Source of the DNA: Bacteroidales bacterium
Lineage (GTDB): Bacteria > Bacteroidota > Bacteroidia > Bacteroidales > F082
Assembly: GCA_016290215.1 (NCBI GenBank)
Contig: JAEETH010000013.1
Span: 1 to 64,000 of the forward strand
Direction of reading: 5' to 3'
DNA length: 64,000 nucleotides
Shown here: piece after piece, positions 1-8,498 of the stretch
How the letters are laid out: every line of letters starts with the position of its first letter
Position numbering within the stretch: the stretch's first letter is position 1
The notes under the pieces: model-generated
What the model saw: only the letters and a program-made list of their open reading frames with translations
The model's database searches: none
What the model was told of the DNA's origin: nothing
Position numbers and translations under genes: made by a program

Positions 1-41
1 TTGCTCCCCAGCAGAGCCTTCCTCCGTTTCAGCTCGCACTG

Positions 42-49
42 CAAAGATA
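42..49 (-). promoter_or_regulatory. possible -7 promoter box reading out of the window
   Basis: On the minus strand this reads TATCTTTG, a full match to the Bacteroidetes -7 consensus TAnnTTTG. It would drive a gene beyond the left edge. No clear -33 TTG is seen at the right distance, so this rests on one box only. Confidence 0.3.
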
Positions 50-129
50 CTCTTTTAGACTTATCTCTGCCTATCATATTTTGTCGTTTTTTGACCTCCG
101 TCACCAACCATTTTTGGCAACATTACCAT

Positions 130-154
130 AAAAAAAGTGGCCTGTTGTGGCCAC
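130..154 (-). terminator. intrinsic terminator, perfect 6-bp stem plus U-tract
   Basis: Read on the minus strand: GTGGCC, loop ACAACA, GGCCAC, then seven T. The stem is at 137-142 and 149-154 and the T-run at 130-136. It lies about 330 nt downstream of the promoter at 494-522, with no ORF of useful size between them on that strand, so it most simply ends a short non-coding transcript. Confidence 0.75.
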
Positions 155-487
155 CCAATGCTATTGTTCTTGCGCTTTCAGGTATCAAATGCCCTACTGA
201 GATTCGAAGTTATCCTTGCCCGTGTGCGAGCTGTGCGCCGCGCGCCGAACAGATGCGGTTGGTCAGCACCCCAGCAGAATTGTCGTTAACAGAACTCATC
301 ACGTGAACAGCGTGTCGTCACGGAACTGATGGAGCCAACTGTCACAGAGCCAACTCGCGCCGGGACTGACCGCACACCTGTAGCCCTTGGCCGTCCCTCG
401 CATACAACCGGGCGTGAGCGGAGTCCCATCTACTTTTTCCAGCTAACAGCTAGATCCCTACTAATAGCCGCCTCGAACGCTAGTTGT
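130..487 (-). ncRNA. candidate structured non-coding RNA, ~350 nt
   Basis: A minus-strand -33/-7 promoter (494-522) and a perfect intrinsic terminator (130-154) bracket a segment with no minus-strand ORF of 60 codons. By eye it folds well. GGGACT (426-421) pairs with AGTCCC (367-362) and the helix continues inward with CCGC/GCGG and CAC/GTG. CATCA..CGTGA..TCACG..TGATG forms a nested hairpin near 332-297. GCGCGA-GTTGG (360-350) can pair with CCAAC..GCGCGC near 261-240. It lacks the RNase P motif GAGGAAAGTCC, a tmRNA tRNA-like end and the SRP GGAAGGAAGCA loop, so it is none of these. The alternative is a long 3' UTR of the injection-system operon that ends at 550. Identity unknown. Confidence 0.5.
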
Positions 488-493
488 TTGATG

Positions 494-522
494 CAAAAAT
501 ACAATTTTTTTCTTTTATACAA
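494..522 (-). promoter_or_regulatory. Bacteroidetes-type promoter (-33 TTG, -7 TATTTTTG)
   Basis: On the minus strand TTG lies at 522-520 and TATTTTTG at 501-494, with 18 bp between. Transcription would start near 487 and run left into the RNA candidate. It sits in an A/T-run-rich gap just after the last gene of the injection-system operon. Confidence 0.5.
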
Positions 523-549
523 GAAAAAAAGCGATTTTTTTTTCGTTTT

Positions 550-2769
550 TTACTCTTTTTTCGCTGGAATACTGGCAATTTTGATTAGACGATTACGGAA
601 ATGGAACAATACCAATGTCGATCCGTTCCTTGAACCTTCTATGAATTCTGCAAAACGGAGGTCCGAATCCTTTTGCTTTTCCAAGAAACTCTTTAGCGCA
701 AATAGGGCAGCAACATGCTTTTGGCTATAGGGTGCCTTGGTGTAATTGGCTGCATTGTTGTAGAACACCATCTGGATGAAATTCAGCAATTGTGTTTCGC
801 TGCTAAGCCCAGCCAACAGGTTGTTGCCTTTTTCGATGTCGTTGGCAGAAAGGATTTCGTTGTTGCATATGCTTTTGAGGATATCCGTCTTTGAGAAATC
901 AAGCAAAGTATTGGCGATTTTGAGGTAGGGGTCGTTTTTTAGGATAGCTTTTCTCGTAATTAACGCAAGTTGTTCTTCCCGCAGTTTCTTGAGTTTGACG
1001 TTGCCTAAGATTGACTCCTTTAAGAAAGTTCTTGGGGAATATTGCTCTTTGCCATTGATTACGGTTTTGGTCAAAACTCGGTATCCAAACTTGGTTTTTG
1101 CAGGAACACGCATCATCATCAAATCTGTTTCCTTGAATTCGGAAAGGGTGTGCTGCTCAAATACTAGCCTGGTTTTATCCTGTTTTTTCCCCTTATAAAC
1201 AGGGACTCTGATGTGAACCTGTGCGAGACCGTTACTCATTGACATGACCTCTTTCTTGAACTTCTCGATTTGACTGATGCCGTTGGCGTCGAAGATCTTT
1301 GATTTAAGGGTCTCGATATGCTGCTTCTTGATGGCAGTCTTGTTCATTTCGAAGGACTGCACCTGGATGTTGAGGTCGTTGTCTTCAATATAGGCTTCCA
1401 GTAGCTTTTTGATTCCGTCGACGTTTTTCCCGTAGTATCCTTGCAAAAGCAGGGCCCAGTCGGTTCCGTTGGCGGGATGCGTGATCGCTACCGGCAGTGT
1501 GTCGTAATTGTTGGGGCGATTCTTCTTGGCAAGCATCGGGGCCGACCAAACTTTTTGAAGGGTTTCGGTAATCCTGTAGTAATAGGGGATGGGGCGCTCA
1601 GATAACGGTATGTCCGGGTTTTGCATAGTGATCTTGAATGGCAGCAACTTCGACTTGCCCATGTCTCCTCCGATAAAACATCTCGACATCACTATGATTC
1701 TGTAAAACAGTCTTCTGAGTGCTTTGCTAGACGTGATAAAATCCTGGTCGTCGGTCAAGGCTTGGTAGGTTTGCCTAAACGCATTGTCTTTGCATGCTTC
1801 ACCGTTGCCTAAAAGGACAATTTGTCCATAGTGGTGTCTGTTGACGGTGAAAATGGGGTACTTTTCACGGAAGTCGTTGTAATAGTCAACAAATTCATTC
1901 ATGGCTTCGCCCATGTCGCGGAGATACCAAAGGTAGTAATCGGGGATTTCTTGGTGCTCATTACACAGATATAGGAGACTTTTGTAGGTGTTGTAAAATC
2001 TTTGGGTGCCTCTTTTGTCGTTGTCCAATATCTTATGCCAGGCTTTGTCGTTATATAAATGACCGATGCGGAGGGCAAGTTCGAGTACCTTGGCTTTGTT
2101 GGTCTCAAAAAGGGCTCTTGTCTTTTTCATGAGCGTGTTGACATTGATGGCGTTGCTGATGCCAACAAAACGCTCCATCTGAACATGCCCTTCAAGGGGC
2201 GAAAACTTGGCTCGCAATGGTTTGGGGAAGAATTTGGCGTCAATGAGCACGGGGCGAGGCGTGATTGTGTAATTGATTTTGCCGATGTCGCAGGTGACCT
2301 CGCTGCACTTGATTTCCTCGTCTGTGGGCTTGAATTCTGCAAAGATTGCTATAACATATTTCGAGATGTCCGGGATTTTTTCGACACTCCCATAACTCTT
2401 GGCTTCTGCGTTTTCTTTCTCGAAAAGAAAGTACATCTCGTTAGGGGTATTCTCATTGGAGCCTTTGGATAGGGGGTTGGGCTCAATCGTATCAATCTTT
2501 ACCACTCTGGTGAATGTGGTGTCTTTGCCAAGTTGTAGAAAGTAACCCTCGGAAGTGACGGCAGACCCCGCTCTTATGGTGAGTTTTATTTCATTCTTTT
2601 TAATGGTGCTCCATGAATAATGCAGCCCTTCAACGATGCCGCCACCGAGCATGAGTGACCGGGTCAATCGGGATTGCTCTTCCGTGTAACCGAAAGCATT
2701 ATTCAGGAATTCGCTCGTCAGGATTTGGCCAGCCTGAAATTTTGGGAAGTTGTTGATGGTCTGTTTCAT
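550..2769 (-). CDS. large eCIS-locus protein of unknown function, probably baseplate-associated
   Basis: 739 aa, soluble, with no signal peptide or membrane segment. The only part I recognise is residues 11-50 (F-x-A-G-Q-x-L-T-S near the start, then EEQSRLTR and GGGIVEGL). This resembles the N-terminal motif of proteins encoded beside Bacteroidota contractile injection systems, where an AGQVLTADQLN-type stretch precedes an IGIGIVCGL-type stretch. The rest (many Lys/Glu, alpha/beta mixture) matches nothing I know. It is the last gene of the operon, 17 bp after the second baseplate protein, in the place where Afp-type loci carry fibre or late baseplate genes. A role in the baseplate or in target contact is inferred from position only. 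Confidence 0.6.
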   Translation of the reverse strand: MKQTINNFPKFQAGQILTSEFLNNAFGYTEEQSRLTRSLMLGGGIVEGLHYSWSTIKKNEIKLTIRAGSAVTSEGYFLQLGKDTTFTRVVKIDTIEPNPLSKGSNENTPNEMYFLFEKENAEAKSYGSVEKIPDISKYVIAIFAEFKPTDEEIKCSEVTCDIGKINYTITPRPVLIDAKFFPKPLRAKFSPLEGHVQMERFVGISNAINVNTLMKKTRALFETNKAKVLELALRIGHLYNDKAWHKILDNDKRGTQRFYNTYKSLLYLCNEHQEIPDYYLWYLRDMGEAMNEFVDYYNDFREKYPIFTVNRHHYGQIVLLGNGEACKDNAFRQTYQALTDDQDFITSSKALRRLFYRIIVMSRCFIGGDMGKSKLLPFKITMQNPDIPLSERPIPYYYRITETLQKVWSAPMLAKKNRPNNYDTLPVAITHPANGTDWALLLQGYYGKNVDGIKKLLEAYIEDNDLNIQVQSFEMNKTAIKKQHIETLKSKIFDANGISQIEKFKKEVMSMSNGLAQVHIRVPVYKGKKQDKTRLVFEQHTLSEFKETDLMMMRVPAKTKFGYRVLTKTVINGKEQYSPRTFLKESILGNVKLKKLREEQLALITRKAILKNDPYLKIANTLLDFSKTDILKSICNNEILSANDIEKGNNLLAGLSSETQLLNFIQMVFYNNAANYTKAPYSQKHVAALFALKSFLEKQKDSDLRFAEFIEGSRNGSTLVLFHFRNRLIKIASIPAKKE

Positions 2770-2786
2770 TTTTTATGTTGTTTTGT

Positions 2787-5300
2787 TTATTTGTTATCAT
2801 TAAGGAAAGCCCACTCTTCGGTGTCTTCGTCATCGTACCACTCGTCCAAGATCATGAAATCAAGTCTTGGCATGTTTTCGATGGTAAGGTCGTCGGCCGA
2901 TGGGACGACAAGGCCAGAATAAATGTTCCTGAAGGAGTTGAATACATCAAGCAACTCTTTGAGACAGTCAGACCAAGGTTGCCATTTCCCGTCTGGCTGT
3001 GTCGGATGTTTTGGCTTTGAAGCATACTTTAACGGCCTTTGTTTCATGGCTTCCACGAAGGCCCGATAGCTATTTTCAAAATTCCACATCACCATCGGGT
3101 CAACCCAACATATCTTGGCGATCACATGGGCAGGAATCTCGTTGTGGATGGTGTTTTCGACAAATTTCCTGAATTCCAAGTTTTGGCTGATTTCAAGCCA
3201 TCCTGGGACAAGTACGGTAATATGGAACGAGTAGGGGTCTTCAAGCAATTGGCTGCTGTTCTCGGCTTTTATCCGCAAGAAATGCTCTCTGTCGGGGGTG
3301 TATCTGTCAAGCGGGAGCAACAGCGAATGCTCAACGATGTGGAGACCAAAGGTTTGGTCGTAGGGGTCGTGAGAATTGTTTTTGAAGTAACGCTTGGTCT
3401 TTCCGTTCTTTTTACGGTAGGTGCGCAACACGGGAGGAACGATGTCGAACTTGGGCTCGTTGACACCCAATTTGGCCAGTATCTGCCGCTCCATGCCGCT
3501 CAAACAGACGGTCTCGGTATAGTCTATGGCTTGGGAGCGGTGGTAGCTCAATTGGGCGAAGTTGAGCAATAGTCTTTTCTTGTCCTCCAATTCTTCTCGC
3601 TCGTTGAAAGATTTCAGGTAGCTTTGGTTTCCGTCCTTTGGACTGTTCAGGAAGGATAAGACGGAATAGTCGACGAAAGAGTCGTTGAAACGAGCCAACA
3701 AATGGTCCATGAGTCGGTTGCGACGTTCAAGGTTGATTTCGTTTCTTCTCGACTCGATGTCAGCTGCCGTTTTTTCGTCCCAGTCTTTCAGCACGGTTTT
3801 GACATCAACGATTTCCTTTTCGTTCAACTCATGGAAGAAATAGGAAAGGTCTGCCGGCAGGCTGCAGTCGACAGGGTTGACGGAGAAGTATTGCTCCATG
3901 GAGCTGAGTTGTTCCAGATAATCGGCTAGCAGCTGGTCAAAGAAAGTGAGGTAGGCTTTCAGTTGCAGCCGCTCAGCCTTGCGCTTGTTGCTGGCATTGT
4001 TGGAAATTCTTTCGGCTCCCATGCAGTAGGCCTTGGGGAACAAGTGCTGGAAGGAGTAATAGGTCTTGGTGTCACGGTGCTTGCTCTCTGACAAGGGGAT
4101 GTCAGTGTCGGGGTTCTTGAAGGCGTTGGTCTCTGCGTCAAGTGGCAACTGGTCTTTTGGGTCGAGATGGAAAGTGAACCCGTCTCTGACGAAGAAATAG
4201 TGCGAGTCAGCCTTTTTCGTTGTGCCATATGGCGAAAGAAACAGCGTATAATCGTTCTTGTATTTTTCTTTAATGCTGACACTGGTGCATAAACCATTGC
4301 TGTTTGTGGTGGACAATTTGTCCTGGTCCTTGTCGTCAACAATGAAATAGAGTTCCCGGATTCCGACTACTCCTTTGATTTTCATGATGATGTTGAGGAT
4401 GTCGGAAATATGGATGGTGTTGCGCTTTTGATAATGCTCAAGTTCGTCCATGTCGACGAAACCAATGCGAGGTAATATGCCTTGGTAGATTTCCTCAGGG
4501 GTTTTGCCTTTCTTGAGCATTTCGGGAAGGGTGTATCGTTTGATTGAGGGAGAAATATACTCTCCCACTTGTTTGGTAATCTCTCTCATGATGGCCTTCA
4601 TCTGTGGGACATTGGCGCTCTTCTCTATCTCTATTTCTGCATGAAGACCAATGTGGATAGGGCTGAGAATGCTTACTTCTTGAAGGTCTTCGCAGAGGTT
4701 CCGGTGTTTCAGATAAAGGTTCCTGATGTGGTTCTTATAGGTGTCTTGGAGTTTGGTGTAAAACGACTTGCTGTATCTCCAGTTTTCATCGTGGCCTAAG
4801 GTGGCTTGGACGAGATTGTTGGCAATCAGTTGAGGCTCGTCTTCCAATTCAAGGGCGAATTTGTAATAGCCATGCACTTCGATATTCTTCTCCTCTAGAT
4901 ATGTGGAAATGCCAGGCGTGCGTAGGTGGCAGGTGTTGTCTGTATGTATTTCCACGTTTCTTACCCCTGGGAAATATTCCAGGATGAATTTCTTATAGTC
5001 GTTGATGCTGATAGGCTCGTGTGAGAGGATTTTCTGGGCAGGAAACAGAGTGCCGTCGAGATGTGGATGGCTCTCGCCTTCTGGTGTCAAATGGTCTGCT
5101 ATGCTAAAACGGGTGCGGAAGGCCAAGTCGGTCAGCGAGAAGCAAAAGGCTTCGAGGATGGTTACACCAGGGTCATGCAGGTTGTAGTCGGTCCACTGCT
5201 TGTTGGCGATGCTGCGGATATACTCAAGTCCGTACTTCTTCAGCTGCTCGTAGTCTAAAGGCTCGGGTAGTGTGGGGTTATATGTGTCGTTGCTATTCAT
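2787..5300 (-). CDS. eCIS baseplate protein, Afp12-like
   Basis: 837 aa. Residues 36-50 contain W-T-D-Y-N-x-H-D-P-G-x-T-I-L-E. This is the signature at the N-terminus of the large wedge proteins (gp6/J-related) of contractile injection systems, and is followed by a helical stretch (FSLTDLAFRTRF). In Afp and PVC particles this protein builds the outer baseplate wedge with the Afp11 homologue and the gp25 protein. The start codon overlaps the stop of the upstream baseplate gene by 4 bp (ATGA), so the two are probably translated together in fixed ratio. Length is near that of Afp12 relatives. There is no transmembrane segment, as expected for a cytoplasmically assembled particle. Confidence 0.8.
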   Translation of the reverse strand: MNSNDTYNPTLPEPLDYEQLKKYGLEYIRSIANKQWTDYNLHDPGVTILEAFCFSLTDLAFRTRFSIADHLTPEGESHPHLDGTLFPAQKILSHEPISINDYKKFILEYFPGVRNVEIHTDNTCHLRTPGISTYLEEKNIEVHGYYKFALELEDEPQLIANNLVQATLGHDENWRYSKSFYTKLQDTYKNHIRNLYLKHRNLCEDLQEVSILSPIHIGLHAEIEIEKSANVPQMKAIMREITKQVGEYISPSIKRYTLPEMLKKGKTPEEIYQGILPRIGFVDMDELEHYQKRNTIHISDILNIIMKIKGVVGIRELYFIVDDKDQDKLSTTNSNGLCTSVSIKEKYKNDYTLFLSPYGTTKKADSHYFFVRDGFTFHLDPKDQLPLDAETNAFKNPDTDIPLSESKHRDTKTYYSFQHLFPKAYCMGAERISNNASNKRKAERLQLKAYLTFFDQLLADYLEQLSSMEQYFSVNPVDCSLPADLSYFFHELNEKEIVDVKTVLKDWDEKTAADIESRRNEINLERRNRLMDHLLARFNDSFVDYSVLSFLNSPKDGNQSYLKSFNEREELEDKKRLLLNFAQLSYHRSQAIDYTETVCLSGMERQILAKLGVNEPKFDIVPPVLRTYRKKNGKTKRYFKNNSHDPYDQTFGLHIVEHSLLLPLDRYTPDREHFLRIKAENSSQLLEDPYSFHITVLVPGWLEISQNLEFRKFVENTIHNEIPAHVIAKICWVDPMVMWNFENSYRAFVEAMKQRPLKYASKPKHPTQPDGKWQPWSDCLKELLDVFNSFRNIYSGLVVPSADDLTIENMPRLDFMILDEWYDDEDTEEWAFLNDNK

Positions 5301-7774
5301 AGCTGTGTCTTTTCAAATGTGATAGTGTGGTCGTCGGCAGAGGTGATGATGCTGATGGCATCTTCGGGCTGTAACGCGGAGCCTTTCTCAACAGGCATAT
5401 CGTCTACTTTGCACTCGAAAGTGACGATGTTGTCAATGTAGTCTTGGTTCTCGATGAACTCTTGTATGTGCGATTCGTTTTGTTTGGTCTTGAAATCAAC
5501 CCCTTGCGCTCCAGTCGACCAAGGTGCGATGAATTGGGTGAGTTGCTCCTTCAGGAGTGTACCGTAGTATTCCTCGTCGGTGTACTCTTTCTTGAGGGTT
5601 AGCGTGCACGTGACTTTGACTTTCTTGTATATGGGGTCGATTACATAGATGTTCGCGAAACTTGAGCAGTGCTTTTTCAAGTAGTCCTCGATCTCCGTTT
5701 TCAGCGTCTGACCGATGCTGGGTTCAAGCGGATTCTCTTGGGGAATAGATTGAAAGTCGGGGACGACGAGGAGGGTCACGCAGCCCGCTTTCATTGTTCC
5801 GCTGTCATCGCAGCGGGGCAGGCATTTCACTTTGGCAACCTGCGGGAAGTGCTCCAGCACCATGCGTTCATAGTCCCAACAGTTCCATGCTCTCTCCTTG
5901 TGGCGCAGTTTCTCGCTCACGCGGCAGTAGAATTTTTCGTCCGATTCGTCTGCATAGCCTTCGTCGCCGTCGTAGGGCTGCTCCACTTTCTTGATGCCTT
6001 TAATGCTGACCTTGGTTTTCGTGATGCTGCCGGCAGGCAAGGCGGTGCCATGCGGGATGCGTCCTTCCGATGTCGGGTCAAGCTCTACTTCTACAGCCTG
6101 TGCCTTCACTCCCTCAAGTGCCACAAAGGGGTTGGACGGGTCACTCGTCATAAGCCAAAGACCGTCTTTGCCGGCTTTTATTGCGGCTTGTGCTACAGCT
6201 TCGTTGACAACGAGTTGCACGATGCCGCTTCGCTGGAATCGGTTGGTGGTGTCGCTCACGATGTCATTGCGGTCGAATGGTTGCCAGCCTTGTGAAGAGA
6301 AGTAATACCAAGAGGCAGCGTTCTCTCCGTATTTACCATTGGAAAGGTATTTGAAGGGGTTCGTCTTAAAGTGAAGCGTGATGAATCCGGTCGCGTTTAT
6401 CCCTTGCATTTTCATACATACCGATTCCGTTTCGGGTAGTAAGGTGTTGCTTTTTGGTTGTATGTCCAATGTGCAATAGGGCGAGATGAAAGTGACGGAG
6501 GCTTTCCCTTTGTCGACTTTCAGGGTGTATTCTACGGTGATGGGCTTGGTCAAAGTAGGAGCCTGTGGAGGTTGCGGTAGAGCTGTAGAATTATTCTTTT
6601 GTCTATTGGCATGGCTTTTTATCGGCTTAAACCTGGATCTGCTCGAATTGGTTGTCGTGGTGTTTTCGCCATTTAATTCCTTGATGAATTGCTTCAAATT
6701 GTTGGTGTAGGTCGTCCAGTCAAGTTCTCCGTTAAAGGTTATAATATAGCCCTCAGGGAGGTTGTTATTGTTTTTATTGAACTTGGATTTATCGAAACCC
6801 TTGCAATCCATTGTGACGTTTGCGGAAGAGACATTGTCGGCATTAGGGATGTAAATCTTGAAAGAGTCACCTTTTTTGGGTTGGGCGCCAAAGGGCATGG
6901 TACCGGTTTGGTTGGCCAATGCACCTTGGATGTTCTCCATGGTGAAGTCGGTGCTGCCTTTTACGGCGACAGTAAGATAATGGAATTTGTTGATCACCTT
7001 GGCTAGATCTTGGTATTGATCTGTCGCCTTAATGTGAACGGATCCGTCAATCAGTTCGGGTTTGATGCCGTTTATGCCCAAAAGGATATTATTATCATTG
7101 CTATCGTATAGCGTGACGGTTCCTTCAATGTTGGTAAGAAGGGGAGAGGTTATGACCAACTCGAAAGGCTCTTGGTTGTTGAGGCTTTCCGAATATCTTT
7201 TGTATTCCTCGACTTTGGCTTGGTTTACGGTTACGTCTCTAACCGACCTGAAGGTGACGGGTTTGCCGTCAGCGTCTTTTCCGGCATCAAAGATGGTCCC
7301 TTTGGGTACAAAGGCTCCAGAGATGCTTTTCGCTGGCTCGAAAAACACGGTGGCGTTGCCGTTGCTGCCTGTCTTCGGCTTGAACCCCAAGATGTCTTTA
7401 TAATAGAAGTTCAAGTGCTTTTCAGTCAGGGTGTTGAGGTTACTTTGCTCAATCTGGAACAACTTAATGAAGGCCATTATCAGGGCCATGTGGGGGGGCA
7501 TGTCGCCAGCTTCCTTCAGGGCTTCGATGCGATCTTTCTTCAGTGTGTTTGTTTCGTAGTTGTACACATCTTTGAAGAAAGCAATCCAGTTGTCGTTGGG
7601 GTTGAGGTCGCTATCGTAATAAGTCAAGCGTTTTGCGTATACCGCCATTTGAGCGAGGATGTCGTCGAAACTGCGCTCGTCAATCTTCACGTATTCGTTC
7701 GACAACGCCTTAGGCAGTCGGTCGCTCTGCTGGGTGCCGTTGTTATTCCATTCGTATGTATTGGATATAGCCAT
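5297..7774 (-). CDS. eCIS baseplate J-like protein, Afp11-like
   Basis: 825 aa. An N-terminal helical region (residues 1-110) is followed by a J-like beta domain near 130-190 (GNATVFFEPAK, FVPKGTIFDAG, TFRSVRDV). A C-terminal half ends in the J-like pattern GCVTLLVVPD...I...L and a segment K-V-K-V-T-C-T-L-T-L near 700-760. These features place it in the phage baseplate J / gp6 superfamily. A Ser/Thr/Asn/Pro-rich low-complexity stretch around 360-400 looks like a linker. It lies 2 bp after the gp25 gene and overlaps the next gene by 4 bp. Two adjacent J/gp6-type wedge genes is the standard arrangement in extracellular injection systems. Confidence 0.8.
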   Translation of the reverse strand: MAISNTYEWNNNGTQQSDRLPKALSNEYVKIDERSFDDILAQMAVYAKRLTYYDSDLNPNDNWIAFFKDVYNYETNTLKKDRIEALKEAGDMPPHMALIMAFIKLFQIEQSNLNTLTEKHLNFYYKDILGFKPKTGSNGNATVFFEPAKSISGAFVPKGTIFDAGKDADGKPVTFRSVRDVTVNQAKVEEYKRYSESLNNQEPFELVITSPLLTNIEGTVTLYDSNDNNILLGINGIKPELIDGSVHIKATDQYQDLAKVINKFHYLTVAVKGSTDFTMENIQGALANQTGTMPFGAQPKKGDSFKIYIPNADNVSSANVTMDCKGFDKSKFNKNNNNLPEGYIITFNGELDWTTYTNNLKQFIKELNGENTTTTNSSRSRFKPIKSHANRQKNNSTALPQPPQAPTLTKPITVEYTLKVDKGKASVTFISPYCTLDIQPKSNTLLPETESVCMKMQGINATGFITLHFKTNPFKYLSNGKYGENAASWYYFSSQGWQPFDRNDIVSDTTNRFQRSGIVQLVVNEAVAQAAIKAGKDGLWLMTSDPSNPFVALEGVKAQAVEVELDPTSEGRIPHGTALPAGSITKTKVSIKGIKKVEQPYDGDEGYADESDEKFYCRVSEKLRHKERAWNCWDYERMVLEHFPQVAKVKCLPRCDDSGTMKAGCVTLLVVPDFQSIPQENPLEPSIGQTLKTEIEDYLKKHCSSFANIYVIDPIYKKVKVTCTLTLKKEYTDEEYYGTLLKEQLTQFIAPWSTGAQGVDFKTKQNESHIQEFIENQDYIDNIVTFECKVDDMPVEKGSALQPEDAISIITSADDHTITFEKTQL

Positions 7775-7776
7775 GA

Positions 7777-8196
7777 TCAGATACCGTTTTCAAAGTAATA
7801 GGGATAAACCATGTTGTTGCTTGAGTTGGTCTCATTGATGGTGTAGGAGATGGTGATGACGATCTTGCCTTCCATGATGTTGTCGAGGTCAATGTCGACT
7901 TTGTCTAATGTAATGCGAGGCTCGTGTTCCCTGATAGCGTGAGAAATCATCCCCTTGATAGAAAGCAAGGTGTGGTTGTCGTTTCTGGCAAATTGGTAGT
8001 CAATCAAACTACAGCCGAAGTCGTCATGGAAGAGTCGTTCCTTGAGTTGAGTGGAAAAGAGAATGGCGAGGCTTTCTTCTATCTCTTGTCGGCCCGAAAC
8101 CATGTCGACGCCACCGGAGAAACAATCTTCTCGCAAGTATAGTTTTTTTTCGAAGTGGGGCGGAAAGCTCCAACCTTTACCAATGAAATCGTCCAT
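7777..8196 (-). CDS. gp25-like baseplate wedge protein (Afp9 family)
   Basis: 139 aa, the usual length for the GPW_gp25 family. The central part carries the family pattern: EIEESLAILFSTQLKERLF, then a D-F-G-C stretch, a helix ending in I-x-x-H-E-P-R-I, then a beta strand (KIVITISYTI). In T4, Afp and PVC particles gp25 links the wedge to the first sheath ring and helps trigger contraction. It sits 4 bp after the PAAR gene and 2 bp before the J-like gene, in the canonical order. The start ATG at 8196 gives the full N-terminus. Confidence 0.88.
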   Translation of the reverse strand: MDDFIGKGWSFPPHFEKKLYLREDCFSGGVDMVSGRQEIEESLAILFSTQLKERLFHDDFGCSLIDYQFARNDNHTLLSIKGMISHAIREHEPRITLDKVDIDLDNIMEGKIVITISYTINETNSSNNMVYPYYFENGI

Positions 8197-8200
8197 GTGT

Positions 8201-8479
8201 CTATCCTCCTATCATTACTGTGGGACAACCGACTATAGGCATGGCGCCGCAGGCACAAGTGTCGGTGATGCGCAATGCGGGCTTGCCGCCAAGCATCACC
8301 GTCGTGCTGCCGATGATGAACGGCGAAGAGGGTATGTGTCCTGGAGGTGGTATAGGACAGACGTGGGTGTCGCCCATCACTGCGGCGGGCATGCCGCCTA
8401 TCATCACTGTGGGTGCACCGGGCCCTATAATTATTCCACCATGGTTGGTGGGGTCGCCTACTCTTGCTGCTGCTGCCAT
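8201..8479 (-). CDS. PAAR-domain spike tip protein
   Basis: 92 aa. Repeated short beta motifs with Pro, Gly and conserved His/Cys characterise PAAR tips: GDPTNHGG, GAPTVMIGGMPAAVMGD, THVCP, GSTTVMLGGKPALRITD and CACGAMPIVG. The metal-binding His and Cys residues expected at the cone apex are present. The protein sharpens the spike trimer. There is no extension domain, so it is a plain tip and not a PAAR-linked toxin. It is encoded 19 bp after the VgrG-like spike gene. Confidence 0.9.
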   Translation of the reverse strand: MAAAARVGDPTNHGGIIIGPGAPTVMIGGMPAAVMGDTHVCPIPPPGHIPSSPFIIGSTTVMLGGKPALRITDTCACGAMPIVGCPTVMIGG

Positions 8480-8498
8480 GTCGAAGTCGTGTTTGTTG

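Noticed and set aside
1-730. Plus-strand ORFs of 101 and 133 codons at the left edge
   Set aside because: They run antisense to the RNA candidate and to the end of the 739-aa gene, have unlikely composition and no known motifs.
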